A stretch of DNA of 64,000 bases from Apostichopus japonicus (GCF_037975245.1 NC_092572.1:4671501-4735500), one strand, 5' to 3'; shown: positions 21,570 to 35,429, counted from the stretch's first letter. Notes: generated by a model not told the origin, from the sequence alone. Made by a program: numbers and translations.

Positions 21570-24500
21570 ATCCCTGGTGGAAATTCCAGTTGAACTTTTG
21601 AACTGGGTTCAACTGGAATTTTCTATACGGAAATTGGCCCAAATATGAACTAGGTTGAAATGGGTGAACTGGGGTTCCCAACTGGTTCAACTATGTTTTA
21701 CTGGGTCCAACTGGTTCAACTATGTTTTACTGGGTCCAACTGGTTAAAGTTCAACTATGTTTTACTGGGTCCAACTGGTTCAACTATGTTTACCGGGTCC
21801 AACTGGTTCAACTATGTTTACTGGGTCCAACTGGTTCAACTATGTTTTACTGGGTTCAACTATGTTTTACTGGGTCCATCTGGTTCAACTATGTTTTAAT
21901 GGGTCAACTATGTTTTACTGGGTTCAACTATGTTTTACTGGGTCAACTATGTTTTACTGGGTTCAACTGGGTCAACTATGTTTTGCTAGGTTAAACTGGG
22001 TGAACTATGTTTTACTGCTTATATTTTTAAATAGTTTGAACTGGGATTCTCAACTGGTGTTATCTACACTTATATAGTAACACCACACTATAAGAAGTTT
22101 TCATTTTTAACAGTAGATCTATACTGTATGTAAGGGTGTTAGCCACTGAAAATAAATTTGGTGTGATGACCTAACACAGAGCAAGACACATAAAAAAATG
22201 GAGAAATCAACTGGATTGGATCAAAAGAAATTATAATTATGAATAACAAACAATGTACAGCTGATCTGGGCCCAGTCAAAGAATTAAATGAAACAACTTA
22301 CAGTCGTGAGGTGCGCACCCAAAATATAAAGAAATACACTTAATTTAAAAGTCTGTTCTGGTGAGTTGGCCTGCTGGTGACATTGAAGTATTCTACGACC
22401 TCAGATCTTCCACGACATCAGATATTCTACGACATCAGTATAGTTGAACCCAATAAATGGTATTACGAATGTCCGATCCCATCAAAAAAGTATCCTTTAA
22501 TTTATATGTGTTCCAGGGTATCCTTTCAGTAAAATAATGTCAATATCCTTTGTAGTAAAATAATGTCCTTTATAAGTGATGGTGTCCTGGAATATCCTTT
22601 ATTGTAAAATAATATCCTTTATAGTAAATAGTATCCTTAATAATAAATAGTGTCCCAGACTGTCAGTTGAATATCACAACTTCCATAAAATAATAAGGTC
22701 TACAGTAACCTGAACTACTGTATGTAAATTAAGGTTTAAAACAAACTATCCAGCCATTAAACTAAACTATCTTTCTCTTCTTTTACAACTGCCTTGCGCA
22801 GATACTCATAGCCAACTGCCAACTCCCTTTACCCTCACTAAACTCCTTTGTTCCTAAAATATATACACACAGACCCCATTTCCTGTGAGGGCTAATTTCC
22901 AGGAAGAACAAGATAGTTGCCTAGCAACCCAGAAGAGAGACAGAACTTTGTTATTAAATCAACCCTTATGCTGCCACAAGACAACATACACATATACTGT
23001 ACAAATGTATAGCCCTCTGTACAGTGTCAGTGAGCACTGCACAGTGCACTAATAACAAGTAAAACTATGGTACAAAACAAAACTTTATGTAAGAGCTGAC
23101 CATCTTACACTGTACAAATGAAGCCTCACTTTAAATTAGATTGATAGTTTAATCATATTTTCATGATGTTCAGTGTAGGGCATCCTCACATTTGTAGCAT
23201 ATACGTGTATGCTTTACACTTCACTAGGCTAATGAATTTTGCAAAGTATGTTATTATGCCGGCAATAGGACACTTCATGTTTAAAACAACAATCAAGGCA
23301 ATTGCGTAAATTTTGAAAATTGCTATTATATTTGCTAGTTGACGATAACTTTCCTAAAATCATCCGGCTAAATATATGTGTTAACTTGAGTATAACTAGG
23401 TTAGGTCCCTATAGCTACTGTAGGCAACTATAACGTTAGGATATGTCTAACGTTAGCAATTGCACCATGTGGTATACCTAGTAGGGAACCGGTTTGTTAG
23501 GCCTAGCCTATACTATAGTCCTAGGTCACTATAGTATAAGTTTCTGTTCAATTCAAATATTTATGATAAAGAGCACGTTTACAATCAATTATAATGTTAC
23601 AAGTATGTGTCAATAATATAAAGATACTGCAAAAGATCACAAAGGAGGGAACTTAGCCGCGGTAATAATTTAAAATTGTTGGCAAAATCGGTTACAAATG
23701 CGATAATTCTGCGAAGCTTCTGTTGGCGTATGTGGTTTGCGGATTCGGAATTTATAAATTTAGCGCTAACGCAAGGGACAAATGTCAAAGTTCAAATTTA
23801 GTCGGATCATACTATTTTCCACTAGGAAGGCATTTTGCCTACCAGTTGTTCAAATCGACGAACAAAGTATAACATAATTTTTTCAAAATTATTTTATAGT
23901 AAATATTTAGCATTTTTAATCATTGCGGTACAAAAATGTAATCGTTTAATCATAACTGTGATAAATATGACAAAGATTTATTTTACACCCCTCATAAGTT
24001 GGCTAATTTAGCATTTTCAATATATCACGATACGGTTACCGCTTACGAACTTACATTATAATATTCTTGATAATTACGCCTAAAATAAAAGCAGTCAACA
24101 TAGTCCAAACCCAGTTGGACCAGTGTGAAACCTAGTTCAACCCCAATAGGGCAAGCTCACCAGTAAACATAGTTCAAACCCAGTTGGGCTTGTGCAAACC
24201 AGTGAAACCTAGTTAAACCCCAGCTGGGCCAGTTCACCAGCCAATAATCCAAACCCAGTTGGGCCAGTGCAAAACCAGTTGAAACCTAGTTCAACCCCAA
24301 CAGGGCAAGTTCACCAGTCAACATAGTTCAAACCCAGTTGGGCTAGTGCAAAAACCAGTGAAACCTAGTTGAAGCCCAACTGGATCAGTTCAAACATAGT
24401 TCAAAGTCAGTTGGGTCTGAACAAAACCAGTTGAACATTGTGTAAACCCAGTTGAACCTAGCTCATGTTCAGCATAGCCCAGTTGGAACCCAGTAAGACC

Positions 24501-24596
24501 CAGTTAAACACAGTTAAAAACCAGTTAAACATAGTAGGCCCTAGTAGAACCTAGTTGATTTTTTAACTGGGTTCTACTGGAATTTCTACCAGGGAT
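21570..24596. mobile_element. 3-kb element with long inverted arms of subterminal repeats
   Basis: The ends are inverted copies (ATCCCTGGTGGAAATTCCAG on the left; the right ends CTGGAATTTCTACCAGGGAT). Each arm is a 450-500 bp array of variants of CCAACTGGTTCAACTATG spaced 20-30 bp (21600-22050, and inverted at 24100-24590). The flanks AATTATAC and ATTTAAAC agree at 6 of 8 positions, perhaps an aged 8-bp duplication. The 2-kb interior has no transposase frame and contains a small direct-repeat zone (22488-22660). Confidence 0.75.
22488..22660. repeat. Short tandem zone of TATCCTTTATAGTAAA units
   Basis: About six irregular units of ATCCTTTA(T/G)AGTAAA with ATAATGTCC or GTGTCC linkers, within the interior of the 21570-24596 element. 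Confidence 0.7.
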
Positions 24597-26420
24597 ATTT
24601 AAACAGCCAGTTATTTATAGCAATTACGGACAAAGGGTAACTATACGAATATATAAATTTACGTTTTATAGAAATTGCCGCAACGCGCAAGCTTAAAACT
24701 CAGAGGTCATTTTCTTAAGAATCATGCACTTTGTTAATACTGCAATTGGAAAAATTAATATACCCAAAGGGGTACAAATGTAATATGCTTTCATAATTAT
24801 TGTTTTCAACTGTTTATAGTAAAAAGATCATTATCAATTATTGATCACGTTCTTTTTCAACAACGTATAGACGTATATAGTCATTTAATCATTTAATATG
24901 ATGACTTTGTTTCTTAGTATATACGTTGTCAATACGTTCATTCCAGCTATTCAAATAGCTCGCTAATGACTTGTACGTAATGTATTATAAAGTAGGCTTC
25001 CCTCCTTACTTCTTATATTTGAAACTTCTGCTGCCGTTTATTAAAGCTTTGTATTGTGTTAGACAAAGGATCTTCTACCAGCGAGATTGCTTCAATTAAA
25101 TATATCAGACTAATGAATTGGAAAGGATGTAGTGTCCGCCAAAAAAGTAATATACTGCTTTCTTTCATTTCAAAATCAAATGCCCAATTTCATCACTTGT
25201 TTTGCATATTTTGTGGATCACGGAAAGGTTTCACGTTTTAAGCCTTCATTGTTAACACCAATAAACCGAACCGTAACTATACACATGTTTGCGTGTTTGC
25301 ACTAGTGTGTAGTAAATAATCTTAAAACTATAAAGATGTATTTTTGTGTGCAAAGTTTGACAAAATAACAAAAACATCGTCGTGATTGCTTTATAGTTTA
25401 CAATATAGTTACAATCTCCTAGACCGTCGCTAATGGTTACATAATATACATGTTATAATGCTTTAATATACATGATATTTTATGCAAATGATTATGTAAG
25501 TTCAGTATACTCCCAGTTGCCTTGGGAATTCAACTATCAATGCGTTTTTAAGAGGAATAGTGGTCAAATTGCTACACACGCAACATAAATTAATGTTTCG
25601 TTTTAATAAGAGCTGTCGGTTAAAGAGAATTAAATAAAATATCAATATGATATGGAGAGGGTGTTTGCTCATATGTCATCATCCTAATCTCAATCAGAGA
25701 ACAGTTTCGTGAAGTAACCAATTGTTTTTCTTCAAAATGGCGTTCTTGCAAATAATATTGACAGAAGTTTAAAATGAGAGATATAAATTAAAAGAGACTA
25801 GGAAACATTTGGGTAATTAAGGAAATATGACTTTTCACTTTTTCTCCAAGTAAAAGCTGAAAAATGAAAGATGTACGAGTGAATTCAACCATTTTACGTT
25901 GAAATGTGGTCTGTTAACCAAGGCCTGGTTTTTGCATTGTATAAGTACATGAAAAATATGACATATGAAATATGTTGCGTATTTTCTCATTTATTTGCAT
26001 GTAACATTTCTTATTTGTAAAATTCTGTAAATATACATTTATTCAAAAATGCAGGATAAATAGCCATTTAAATGGAATAATTTTACACAACAGTGTTGCC
26101 TTGTTAATTCATAGTAAAACGAGCAGACATAAACATTTTATCTCAATTCTGGTGGATTAGATGTCTTAAAAGAGTTTGCTGTTACAGATACTAACAAATT
26201 AAGCAATTTAGCCATAACATTCACTGAATTTTGAATAAACCATCACTTACTAACAAAAGCAAAGACTTTTATCAATCAAGTTGACAAAATATAGCAAAAA
26301 TTTAATATATGATTATTTTTGGTATGATTTTCCCAAAGCGAACATAAAATGCAAGTATTTTTTGATAAATAGTCATTTTGGGGCAAAATGGATATATTGT
26401 ACAATATTTTTTGTATCTTT
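24597..26420. other. AT-rich intergenic stretch
   Basis: No coding exon, RNA gene or terminal repeat recognised between the 3-kb element and the 70-bp satellite. Confidence 0.4.
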
Positions 26421-27445
26421 GGGGCGTTCCAATACACCCCAACCAGTTAAGTGTAGCAATACACCACTATGATAAATTTTATATATCTTTGGGGCGTACC
26501 AGTACGCCTCAACCAGTTAAGTGTAGAAATGCACCTCTATGATAAATTGTATTTATCTTTGGGGCGTACCAGTACGCCCCAACCAGTTAAGTGTAGCAAT
26601 ACACCACTATGATTAATTATATATATCTTTGGGGCGTACCAGTACGCCCCAACCAGTTAAGTGTAGAAATATACCTCTACGATAAATTGTATATATCTTT
26701 GGGGCGTACCAGTACGCCCCAACCAGTTAAGTGTAGCAATAGACCACTATGATAAATTGTATAAATCTTTGGGGCGTACCAGTACGCCCCAACCAGTTAA
26801 GTGTAGAAATGCACCTCTATGATATATTGTATTTATCTTTGGGGCGTACCAGTACGCAACCAGTTAAGTGTAGCAATAGACCACTATGATAAATTGTATA
26901 TATCTTTGGGGCGTACCAGTACGCCCCAACCAGTTAAGTGTAGAAATATACCTCTATGATAAATTGTATATATCTTTGGGGCGTACCAGTACGCCCCAAC
27001 CAGTTAAAGTGTAGCAATAGACCACTATGATAGATTGTATATATCTTTGGGGCGTACCAGTACGCCCCAACCAGTTAAGTGTAGCAATACACCACTATGA
27101 TTAATTATATATATCTTTGGGGCGTACCAGTACGCCCCAACCAGTTAAATGTTGAAATATACCACTATGATAAATTGTATATATCTTTGGGGCGTACCAG
27201 TACGCCCCAACCAGTTAAGTGTAGAAATATACCTCTATGATAAATTGTATATATCTTTGGGGCGTACCAGTACGCCCCAACCAGTTAAGTGTAGCAATAG
27301 ACCACTATGATAAATTGTATATATCTTTGGGGCATACCAGTACGCCCCAACCAGTTTAGAGTAGAAATACACCCCTATGATAAATTGTATATATCTTTGG
27401 GGCGTACCAGTACGCCCCAACCAGTTAAGTGTAGCAATACACCAA
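26415..27445. repeat. 70-bp satellite with palindromic core, 15 copies
   Basis: The unit starts at GGGG positions 26421, 26491, 26561, 26631, 26701, 26771, 26841, 26908, 26978, 27049, 27119, 27189, 27259, 27329 and 27399. The core GGGGCGTACCAGTACGCCCC is an inverted repeat around CCAG; the rest of the unit is AACCAGTTAAGTGTAGAAAT, CACCTCTATGATAAATTGTA and TATCTT. Units alternate loosely between a GCAATACACCACT and a GAAATACACCTCT form, so the real period may be a 140-bp dimer. The first copy is the most diverged. The palindrome is kept in nearly all copies. Confidence 0.95.
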
Positions 27446-27637
27446 GAAAATTGTGTGTGTTTCTCAAAACTACATATCTTCTTTTACACAAGTTGTTGCA
27501 AGAAAATAAGAGTACACACTGCCCAATCAATAGTATGTGTAAAACATAAGGTTTCCTAGTTATTCAGCTCAAATTCTTGATCTATAGCTGCATATCTTTC
27601 TTTCAAGTCACAGACTTCCCTCTTTGGAAGGCGATTT

Positions 27638-28163
27638 TTATGGGTTAAATTTTAAGTCCCAGAACATTAAGGAATGGAAAGAAACTGATGGTGTGTATGG
27701 CTGCTTATTTCTTCCTTGGCCACAGTCTAGCAGTTTCCAGTCTCCAGTCCAGGATCCCTTCATCCAATGTAAAATAACCTCATCCTTTTCAATTTTAGTG
27801 ACTTCTCCAAAGTATGGTCGTGTGCTTGAATCAATGAGGTTTACGGCTGCTATATTCCCAACTTTAATATAGTCAGATACTTCAATAACTTCTTTCGCAA
27901 AGTTATAACATTTATATATATCACCACTTTGAAGATCTTCAACTCTAAAAGCAAGGAGCAGAAGGGCAGAAGGACAGAAGATAGCGGTTCTTATTCTCCC
28001 TGTAACAATTATCCATTTGCAAAAACAGATCCTTCCCAAGAGTATCCTTGTGCTTCACTAGTGTCCACAAATTGCATGTAATGGTCATGTTTGAATCATG
28101 TTGGATATGCTTCAGATCAGTCATAACATATATGCAAACTTGTCACATGGACCTTTAGTGTGA
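27638..28163 (-). pseudogene. C-terminal exon of a DUF7869-like element gene
   Basis: A strong acceptor (CTCTTTCTTTTCAG, ending at 28164) opens an exon with GPCDKFAYML. Further on it has MDNCYRENKNRYLLSF (27972-28012 region), the DNxxRENKNR signature of a widespread RNase-H-like family I know as DUF7869. A last open segment is VGNIAAVNLIDSSTRPYFGE and VILHWMKGSWTGDW, a small barrel-like (chromo or BAH-type) tail common in the same proteins. The reading frame is not continuous, so this copy is broken, with a few breaks. Such proteins occur as repeat-borne genes in many marine invertebrates. The likely N-terminal part is at 35430-37350 on the same strand. Confidence 0.6.
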
Positions 28164-28164
28164 A

Positions 28165-29023
28165 TTAGACCACCTGAAAAGAAAGAGAAGAATGAATATA
28201 TATATACTACTTCATTGACATGTATGATAAAGAGGTTGTTATTACTTGTTTTCTGCTGTTAAATAAAGTTTGATAATTAACCTACTATGTGCTTTAACAA
28301 ACAAAACAAAACAGTCACATAATATTTGATGGATACTAAGGCCATTATCTTTATCAGAACAACAAATAAAGAACAGAATTGATTTGACCTCAACCAAAAC
28401 AATAGGAACACTAGACTTCTTGTAACCTTAGGTGTCCATCCTTATACTATTTATGAAGATAATCAAACTTCCCCTCTTGAGACATTGTGTTGTAAAACAA
28501 GGCATCATACAAACAAACACCCTGTATAAACACCCACACACACATGCTGCTCACGCACATACATACTGTACTATACACCAACATGACATTACAATTTCAT
28601 ACTGTAGGATTACAATTTCTCGGAAACCAGAAAACATGATGGTTACACTTATAATGACATAAACACTTTCCGTCTTGTGCACTCTTAGGTCACTTCACAA
28701 TACCATGGAGGTAAAACAGACCTCCATGATAATACTGACCTGTTATGTGGATGTGGATGTTTTACATCCTTATCACTCTGGACAAAATGTGGCAGATCAG
28801 TCTTTGATTGGTCCATTCCATCGACTATAAGGGTATTCAGTTCCAAAGAAACCTGGCACGCCTTAGTGCGGGCAAGATGTTACTGCTCTCCTTTTGACCT
28901 AGTAAAAATAGAATATATAATGATACAAAATAAACTCTTAACTGATACAGGGTTTACTATATCAGATAAGAAATATTGATTTGAGTTTTGATCCAATATC
29001 ATTTGAGAAATAATGTAAATGAT
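28165..29023. other. Non-coding, with a small palindrome
   Basis: Mostly unique AT-rich sequence with a (CA)-rich patch near 28530. At 28704-28730 lies ATGGAGGTAAAACAGACCTC, the core of a 26-bp palindrome also found in tandem near 43210. Confidence 0.5.
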
Positions 29024-29870
29024 ATATGGGTCAATCCATGCCAAATCAACAGATTTTTGGGTCGATTCCACGTCGACCCTTTTAGAATCGCCTGGAACTG
29101 ATATGGTGTCCTGCCATATGTCTCAAAGGATGAAATTGGGCAAAAAAAAGATTTGAAAACTTTTTCGTTGCTAGGTTACGACCCCGCCTAGCAACCAACT
29201 TAAAGTGGCGAAAATGAGAGTTACATCAGCCATGCTAACAACATTAAAAACTATTGAAATGTATTAAAAGGGTTCTGTCTAATACTCTTTGACTCCAACC
29301 CCCCCCCCACACCCTCCCCATAGTGCACTATGCATATTTGTATACATGCATACAGTATGTGACTGACTTTTACTGCAAAGAGACTGCATAAACATGCATT
29401 CAAGGTATACTGAATTATTGGTATGGTCCACAGTGTGCACTATATATGTGTGTACATGTTCAGTACAGTGTTATTTTACACCAAGTACTATTAAATACAC
29501 ACTGTCCAAAATAATGAACAGTATACACACTGTACATGTATTTACTGGTTAAACATTCCTTTTAAATTATTGAAAGTCTTTTAATTTATTGAATTAGCAA
29601 ACGAATTATACACTACATTGCAAATATTTAAAAAGACATTGAAATATGCACTATGCACTATATATGTGTGTACAAAATTAAGGGCTCTTAAAATGCAATC
29701 TGGATTTGGTTGCTAGGCGGGGCCGTATCCTAGCAAGGAAAACTTAAAAAAAAAAATTTTTGCCCAATTTCATCCTTTGAGACATATGGCAAGACACCAT
29801 ATCAATTTCAGGCGATTCTGAGAGGGTCGACGTGGAGGCCACTGTTGATTTGGCATGGATTGACCCATAT
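29024..29870. mobile_element. DNA transposon copy with about 175-bp inverted ends
   Basis: The left end ATATGGGTCAATCCATGCCA and the right end TGGCATGGATTGACCCATAT are mirror copies, and the match continues inward about 175 bp through GTCGACGTGG, CATATGTCTCAAAGGATGAA and GCCTAGCAACC (to about 29200, and from about 29708). The interior holds a GTGTGTACATG-rich module related to the neighbouring composite repeats. There is no transposase frame. Confidence 0.8.
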
Positions 29871-32800
29871 GTGTGTAAATGTTCAGTACAGTGTTATTTT
29901 TACACCAAGCACTAAAATACACACTGTCCACAATCATGTACAGTACACACTGTGTACTGGTCATTCCATTCAATACTGTGCATATTTCAATATCATTTTA
30001 AATATTTGCAATTTAGTGTATGCTTTTGCTAATTCAATAATTAAAAGACTTTCAATAATTTAAAAGGAATGTTTAACCAGTACATAAATGTGCAGTGTGT
30101 ACTGTACATGTTTTTGGACAGTGTTTATTTAAAAGTGCTTGGTCAAAAATAACACTGTACTGAACATGTACACACATATATAGTGCACACTGCATAGTGC
30201 ATACTGTGCATGTATTTCAATGTCTTTTTAAATATTTGCAATGAAGTGTATGCATTTGCTAATTCACTAAATTAAAAGACTTTTAATATTTTAAAAGGAA
30301 TTTTTAACCAGTACATACATGTACAGTGTGTATACTGTACATGATTTTGGACAGTGTGTATTTAAATAGTACTTGGTGTAAAATAACACTGTACAGAACA
30401 TGTACACACATATATAGTGCACACTGTACGCACTGGTTCACATTCATTTTCTATTCTGATATAGGGTTGGGTAGAGGATGTGGGTGGGAGGGGTGGGTTA
30501 CAAGCATACAGACAATTTGAAGCAGAAGATTACCATACCAAATAATTCAGTATACCTTGAATGCATGTTTATGCAGTCTCTATGCAGTAAAAGTCAGTCA
30601 CATACTGTGTGTATACAAATCTGCATAGTGCACTATGGGGAGGGTGCTGGGGGGGTGGGGGTGAGAGGGAGTCAAAGAGTATTAGACAGAACACTTTGAA
30701 TAAATACATTTCAATAGTTTCTAATGTTGTTTAACATCTCCTTGAATGAAGATACAATTTTACCACTGTTTGCCCTCGCAAGCATGTTTCTGTAGAGCTG
30801 ATGTAACTCTCATATACGCCACTTTAAGCTGCTCATCAGAGCATTAATAACTAATATAAAAGATGTTTTAGCTCATTCTGTGCATCATAACTATACATAT
30901 CTTACTAATTTTGTATTAAAAACCGAAAAAAAAACTTTTAATTGTGACCAAATTTGACCTTGAAATGCCCAAAATAGCCCAAAATATTGGTAAAATGTGA
31001 TGTTTGAGGGCGCTGTTCACAGGCATCGTTGAGCATATGACCCTGAAAATGCAGTTTATGTGTAGTCCTTATGCTAGTGGACCACCCTCCTAATTGTTAA
31101 GCACCTGTATGCTAATGCTAAGAAGTTGTTGTCATTTGAATTACTCAAATCGGCTTGTGCAAGCATTTTCATACATATGAACGAAGTGATTTTCGCAATT
31201 TTTGAGTCGTAAATTTGACTAGATAACACAAAATACACAACTTTTTGACTTGAGTTTTTAAAAATAGGGTCAATACACTCCTGAAAAATGCTATTTAAAA
31301 AAAAAAAAAAAATACCCACAGGCCCAAAATGGACCCCCAATTAGGGCCAGAAGTGAGATTTCTTAAGTTTGAGGGCGCTGTTCGTAAAACGTACGACCCG
31401 CTTGACTTTTTTTTTGCACTTTTCCCGTACAACTACCACTGGAAAAGGATCCTATGGAAATTAAAACTCAAACATGCCTCTGCTTGTGAATATAGAGCAC
31501 ACTCAAAGTAGGGCCAGAAAAGACCCCTATCTCATTTTCTGCCATTTTAATTACCTGTTACGAAAAATTGAGACCGTAAATTTTCCTCAAAATTAGCTAA
31601 ATTCGAAGACTGGCCACATGTCTTCCACAATATCTGCAATATCAGACATAAAATACTTTACATTTATGCAAAAAATGCCTCCAAACTTGACACAAATTAA
31701 GTGCTCTTAAAATGCAATCTGGATTTGGTTGCTAGGCGGGGCCGTATCCTAGCAACGAAAATTTAAAAAAAAAATTTTTTGCCCAATTTCATCCTTTGAG
31801 ACATATGGCAAGACACCATATCAATTTCAGGCGATTCTGAGAGGGTCGACGTGGAATCGACCCAAAAATCTGTTGATTTGGCATGGATTGACCCAAAAGT
31901 GTTCTGTCTAATACTCTTTGACTCCCTCTCACCCCCACCCCCCCCAACACCCTCCCCATAGTGCACTATGCAGATTTGTATACATACAGTATGTGACTGA
32001 CTTTTACTGCATAGAGACTGCATAAACATGCATATACTGAATGTTTTGGTATGGTAATCTTCTGCTTAAAATTGTCTGTATGCATGTAACCCACCCCTCC
32101 CACCCACATCCTCTACCCAACCCTATATCAGAATAGAAAATGAATGTGAACCAGTGCGTACAGTGTGCACTATATACTGTATGTGTGTACATGTATGTTC
32201 TGTACAGTGTTATTTTACACCAAGTACTATTTAAATACACACTGTCCAAAATCATGTACAGTATACACACTGTACATGTATGTACTGGTTAAAAATTCCT
32301 TTTAAAATATTAAAAGTCTTTTAATTTAGTGAATTAGAAAATGCATACACTTCATTGCAAATATTTAAAAAGACATTGAAATATGCACAGTATGCACTAT
32401 GCAGTGAGCACTATATATGTGTGTACATGTTCAGTACAGTGTTATTTTTCACCAAGCACTTTTAAATAAACACTGTCCAAAATCATGTACAGTATACACA
32501 CTGCACATTTATGTACAAGTTAAACATTCCTTTTAAATTATTGAAAGTCTTTTAATTCATTGAATTAGCAAAAGCATACACTACATTTCAAATATTTAAA
32601 ATGACATTGATATATGCACAGTATTGAATGGAATGACCAGTACACAGTGTGTACTGTACATGATTGTGGACAGTGTGTATTTTATTTGCTTGGTGTAAAA
32701 TAACACACATACTGAACATGTACACACATATATAGTGCACACTGTACGCACTGGTTCACAATTTTCTATTCTGATATAGGGTTGGGTAGAGGATGTGGGT

Positions 32801-33892
32801 GGGAGGGGTGGGTTACATGCATACAGACAATTTGAAGCAGAAGATTACCATACCAAAACATTCAGTATACCTTGAATGCATGTTTATGCAGTCTCTATGC
32901 AGTAAAAGTCAGTCACATACTGTGTGTATACAAATCTGCTTAGTGCACTATGGGGAGGGTGCTGGGGGTGGGGGTGAGAGGGAGTCAAAGAGTATTAGAC
33001 AGAACACTTTTAATAAATACATTTCAATAGTTTCTAATGTTGTTTAACATCTCCTTGAATGAAGATACTACGTTACCACTGTTTGCCCTCGCAAGCATGT
33101 TTCTGTAGAGCTGATGTAACTCTCATACGCCACTTTAAGCTGCTCATCAGAGCATTAATAACTAATATAAAAGATGTTTAGCTCATTCTTTGCATCATAA
33201 CTATACATATATCTTACTAGTTTTGTATTAAAAACCAAAAAAAAAATTTTTAATTGTGACCAAATTTGACCTTGAAATGCCCAAAATAGCCCAACATATT
33301 GGTAAAATGTGATGTTTAAGGGTGCTGTTCACAGACATCGTTCAACATATGACCCTGGAAATGCAGTTTACTTGTGGTCCTTATGCTAGTAGACCACCCT
33401 CTTAATTGTTAAGCACCTGTATGCTAATGCTAAGAAGTTGTTGTCATTTGAATTACTCAAATCGGCTTGTGCAAGCATTTTCATACATATGAACGAGGTG
33501 ATTTTCGCAATTTTCGAGTCAGAAATTTGAGTAGATAACACAAAATACACAACTTTTTTACTTGAGTTTCTAAAAATAGGGTCAATACGCTCCTGAAAAA
33601 TGGTATTTAAAAAAAAAAATTGTAATATACCCACAGGCCCAAAATGGACCCCCAATTAGGGCCAGAAGTGAGATTTCTTAAGTTTGAGGGCGCTGTTCAT
33701 AAAACGTACCACCCACTTGACTTTTTTTTGCACTTTTCCCGTACAACTACTACTGGGCAAGGATCCTATGGAAATTAAAACTCAACCATGCCTTTGCTTG
33801 TGAATATAGAGCACACTCAGAGTAGGGCCAGAAAAGGCCCCTATCTCATTTTCTGCCATTTTAATTACTTGTTACGAAAAATTGAGACCGAT
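29871..33892. repeat. Composite of repeat modules in alternating orientation
   Basis: About 30300-31573 and 32630-33892 are direct copies about 2.31 kb apart, close to 95% identical by eye, including a 1.1-kb block from GATATAGGGTTGGGTAGAGG to CGAAAAATTGAGACCG. Between them 31895-32640 is an inverted copy of about 29880-30720, and 31697-31894 is a second right arm of the GGGTCAATCC element at 29024-29870. Short ACAGTGTGTACTGTACATG units are repeated throughout. Successive insertion and duplication of one element family would explain this; open frames here are shared by the copies only because the DNA is. Confidence 0.75.
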
Positions 33893-35429
33893 CCAATGAC
33901 CTTTCTCTGAACTTTAGGGTTTGTCATCTTAGTTAGGGCTACTATATCCAATTTGTAGTTCAAGCAAGTTTTTGAAAGAGATAAGTGTTAACTAGGAGCA
34001 TCACTGACACACCCACACATATAGAGGACTTGAAGGAATAGATAGTCTTTCTATTGCTTTTGACTTCTGCAAGGATTCAAAAAGGAAAGCAGACATCAAC
34101 TTTTAATTCTAAATTAGTAAAATATTTTGACTCACTTAAGATGATTAAGATGAACTTCTTGCAATTGTCGGCATTCTTCATTTTCCTTTCCACTCCTTGT
34201 TCTTTCCGCTACCTCTTTCAAGTACCACCCACAGTAAACTCAGTCGTCTAGAAAAATATAATGTTGAAATACTTTAATTAAGCATTTAAAGTATAAGTTT
34301 TACTTCACACAATGGTGTAAAATTGAACTGCTTAACCTAATCAAGAAAAAGTTATGTAGTGATTAGTGATAGAGTTTTATTGTGTCAATTTGAACCATGT
34401 TGTTTTTATGAATACCCATAGAATAATGCAATGAGCATGTTGAAATTGTTTACTAATTATAACTGAAGTTAAGCATTCTTTTAGGTACTTTAGAGAATTC
34501 CTTTAAAGGAGTATAGGGTGTTGAGAGTAGCTAATTGAGAAAAGAACAAGTAAAGCTGTACAACATCTTCTCATGTTATTTATTAGACCAATTGATAGGG
34601 ATGTTTGGAAATAAGACCCTAATCATTTTCCCAGACAGTTGAGGTAAATGTCCTCAAAGGTGGAAATTAAAACAATTAAAGAAGTTTGACCAAAGGTAAG
34701 CATATTTCAATTTCTGGCATATTTGGGGGAACTTTCTGAAAATGTCACTATCTAAGGGAGTTGTTCATTGACATTTCAGCAGAAAGCACTTTTACTCCTG
34801 ATTTGAGTGGAGGTTGCAATCAAACTTATGTCACATGTTCTTTAGAACTTCTTTAAATCAAAATTTTTGACAATAATTCTAATGTTTTTAAGGAATGATA
34901 ATGCAGCTTTAGTGGCACACTAGCTGTGAGGTGTATTCTCTCCAGTATGTACAGTACAGTCTTTGTGCTTGCTGAAGCTGAAGCTAACAATAGAGACACA
35001 TGAATTTTTCTGAAGAAATGTTTAATGGACTGCACATGTAGTTAACTAAACAGATTAAATGTCACTGGATTGTATGAAGTTAAAGCCTCCATAGTCAGCA
35101 AAGATAAATGGATGCAATGCCTGTGGTTTTGACACCCCGGGCTATAACCCACCAATTGTGATTGATCAGCAGACCATGTACAGTACTTGAAAGTTATCAT
35201 TTGTAATGTACACAGCTATTGTTTGTGTGATAATTCTGGCAAAACAGTCTTACAACAACACTTTCGACCTCACAAGTTTCAGTTTACTTTATCAATGTCT
35301 TCATGCTAGTTAATCAATTTAAAGCTACTAGGCTAGCTATGAGGAATTTGAAATTTTATTCCCCTTTTCCCATGCAATGTATGCAACAATAACTGTCATA
35401 AATCCATGCACATTCACAAGATAAAATAA
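33893..35429. other. Non-coding stretch
   Basis: AT-rich; it may be intron of the minus-strand gene whose parts lie on either side. No repeat array or exon recognised. Confidence 0.35.

Noticed and set aside
21660-22077. Frames encoding repeated FTGSNWFNY-like peptides
   Set aside because: They are translations of the tandem subterminal repeats of a transposon arm; three frames are open at once.
26415-27445. CRISPR-like array
   Set aside because: Spacers are as repetitive as the repeats and the organism is an animal; it is a satellite.
31074-33655. An 88-89 codon minus-strand frame preserved at 31074-31340 and 33386-33655
   Set aside because: The surrounding non-coding DNA is equally similar between the two copies, and changes are not biased to synonymous sites as far as I can see; conservation reflects recent duplication.
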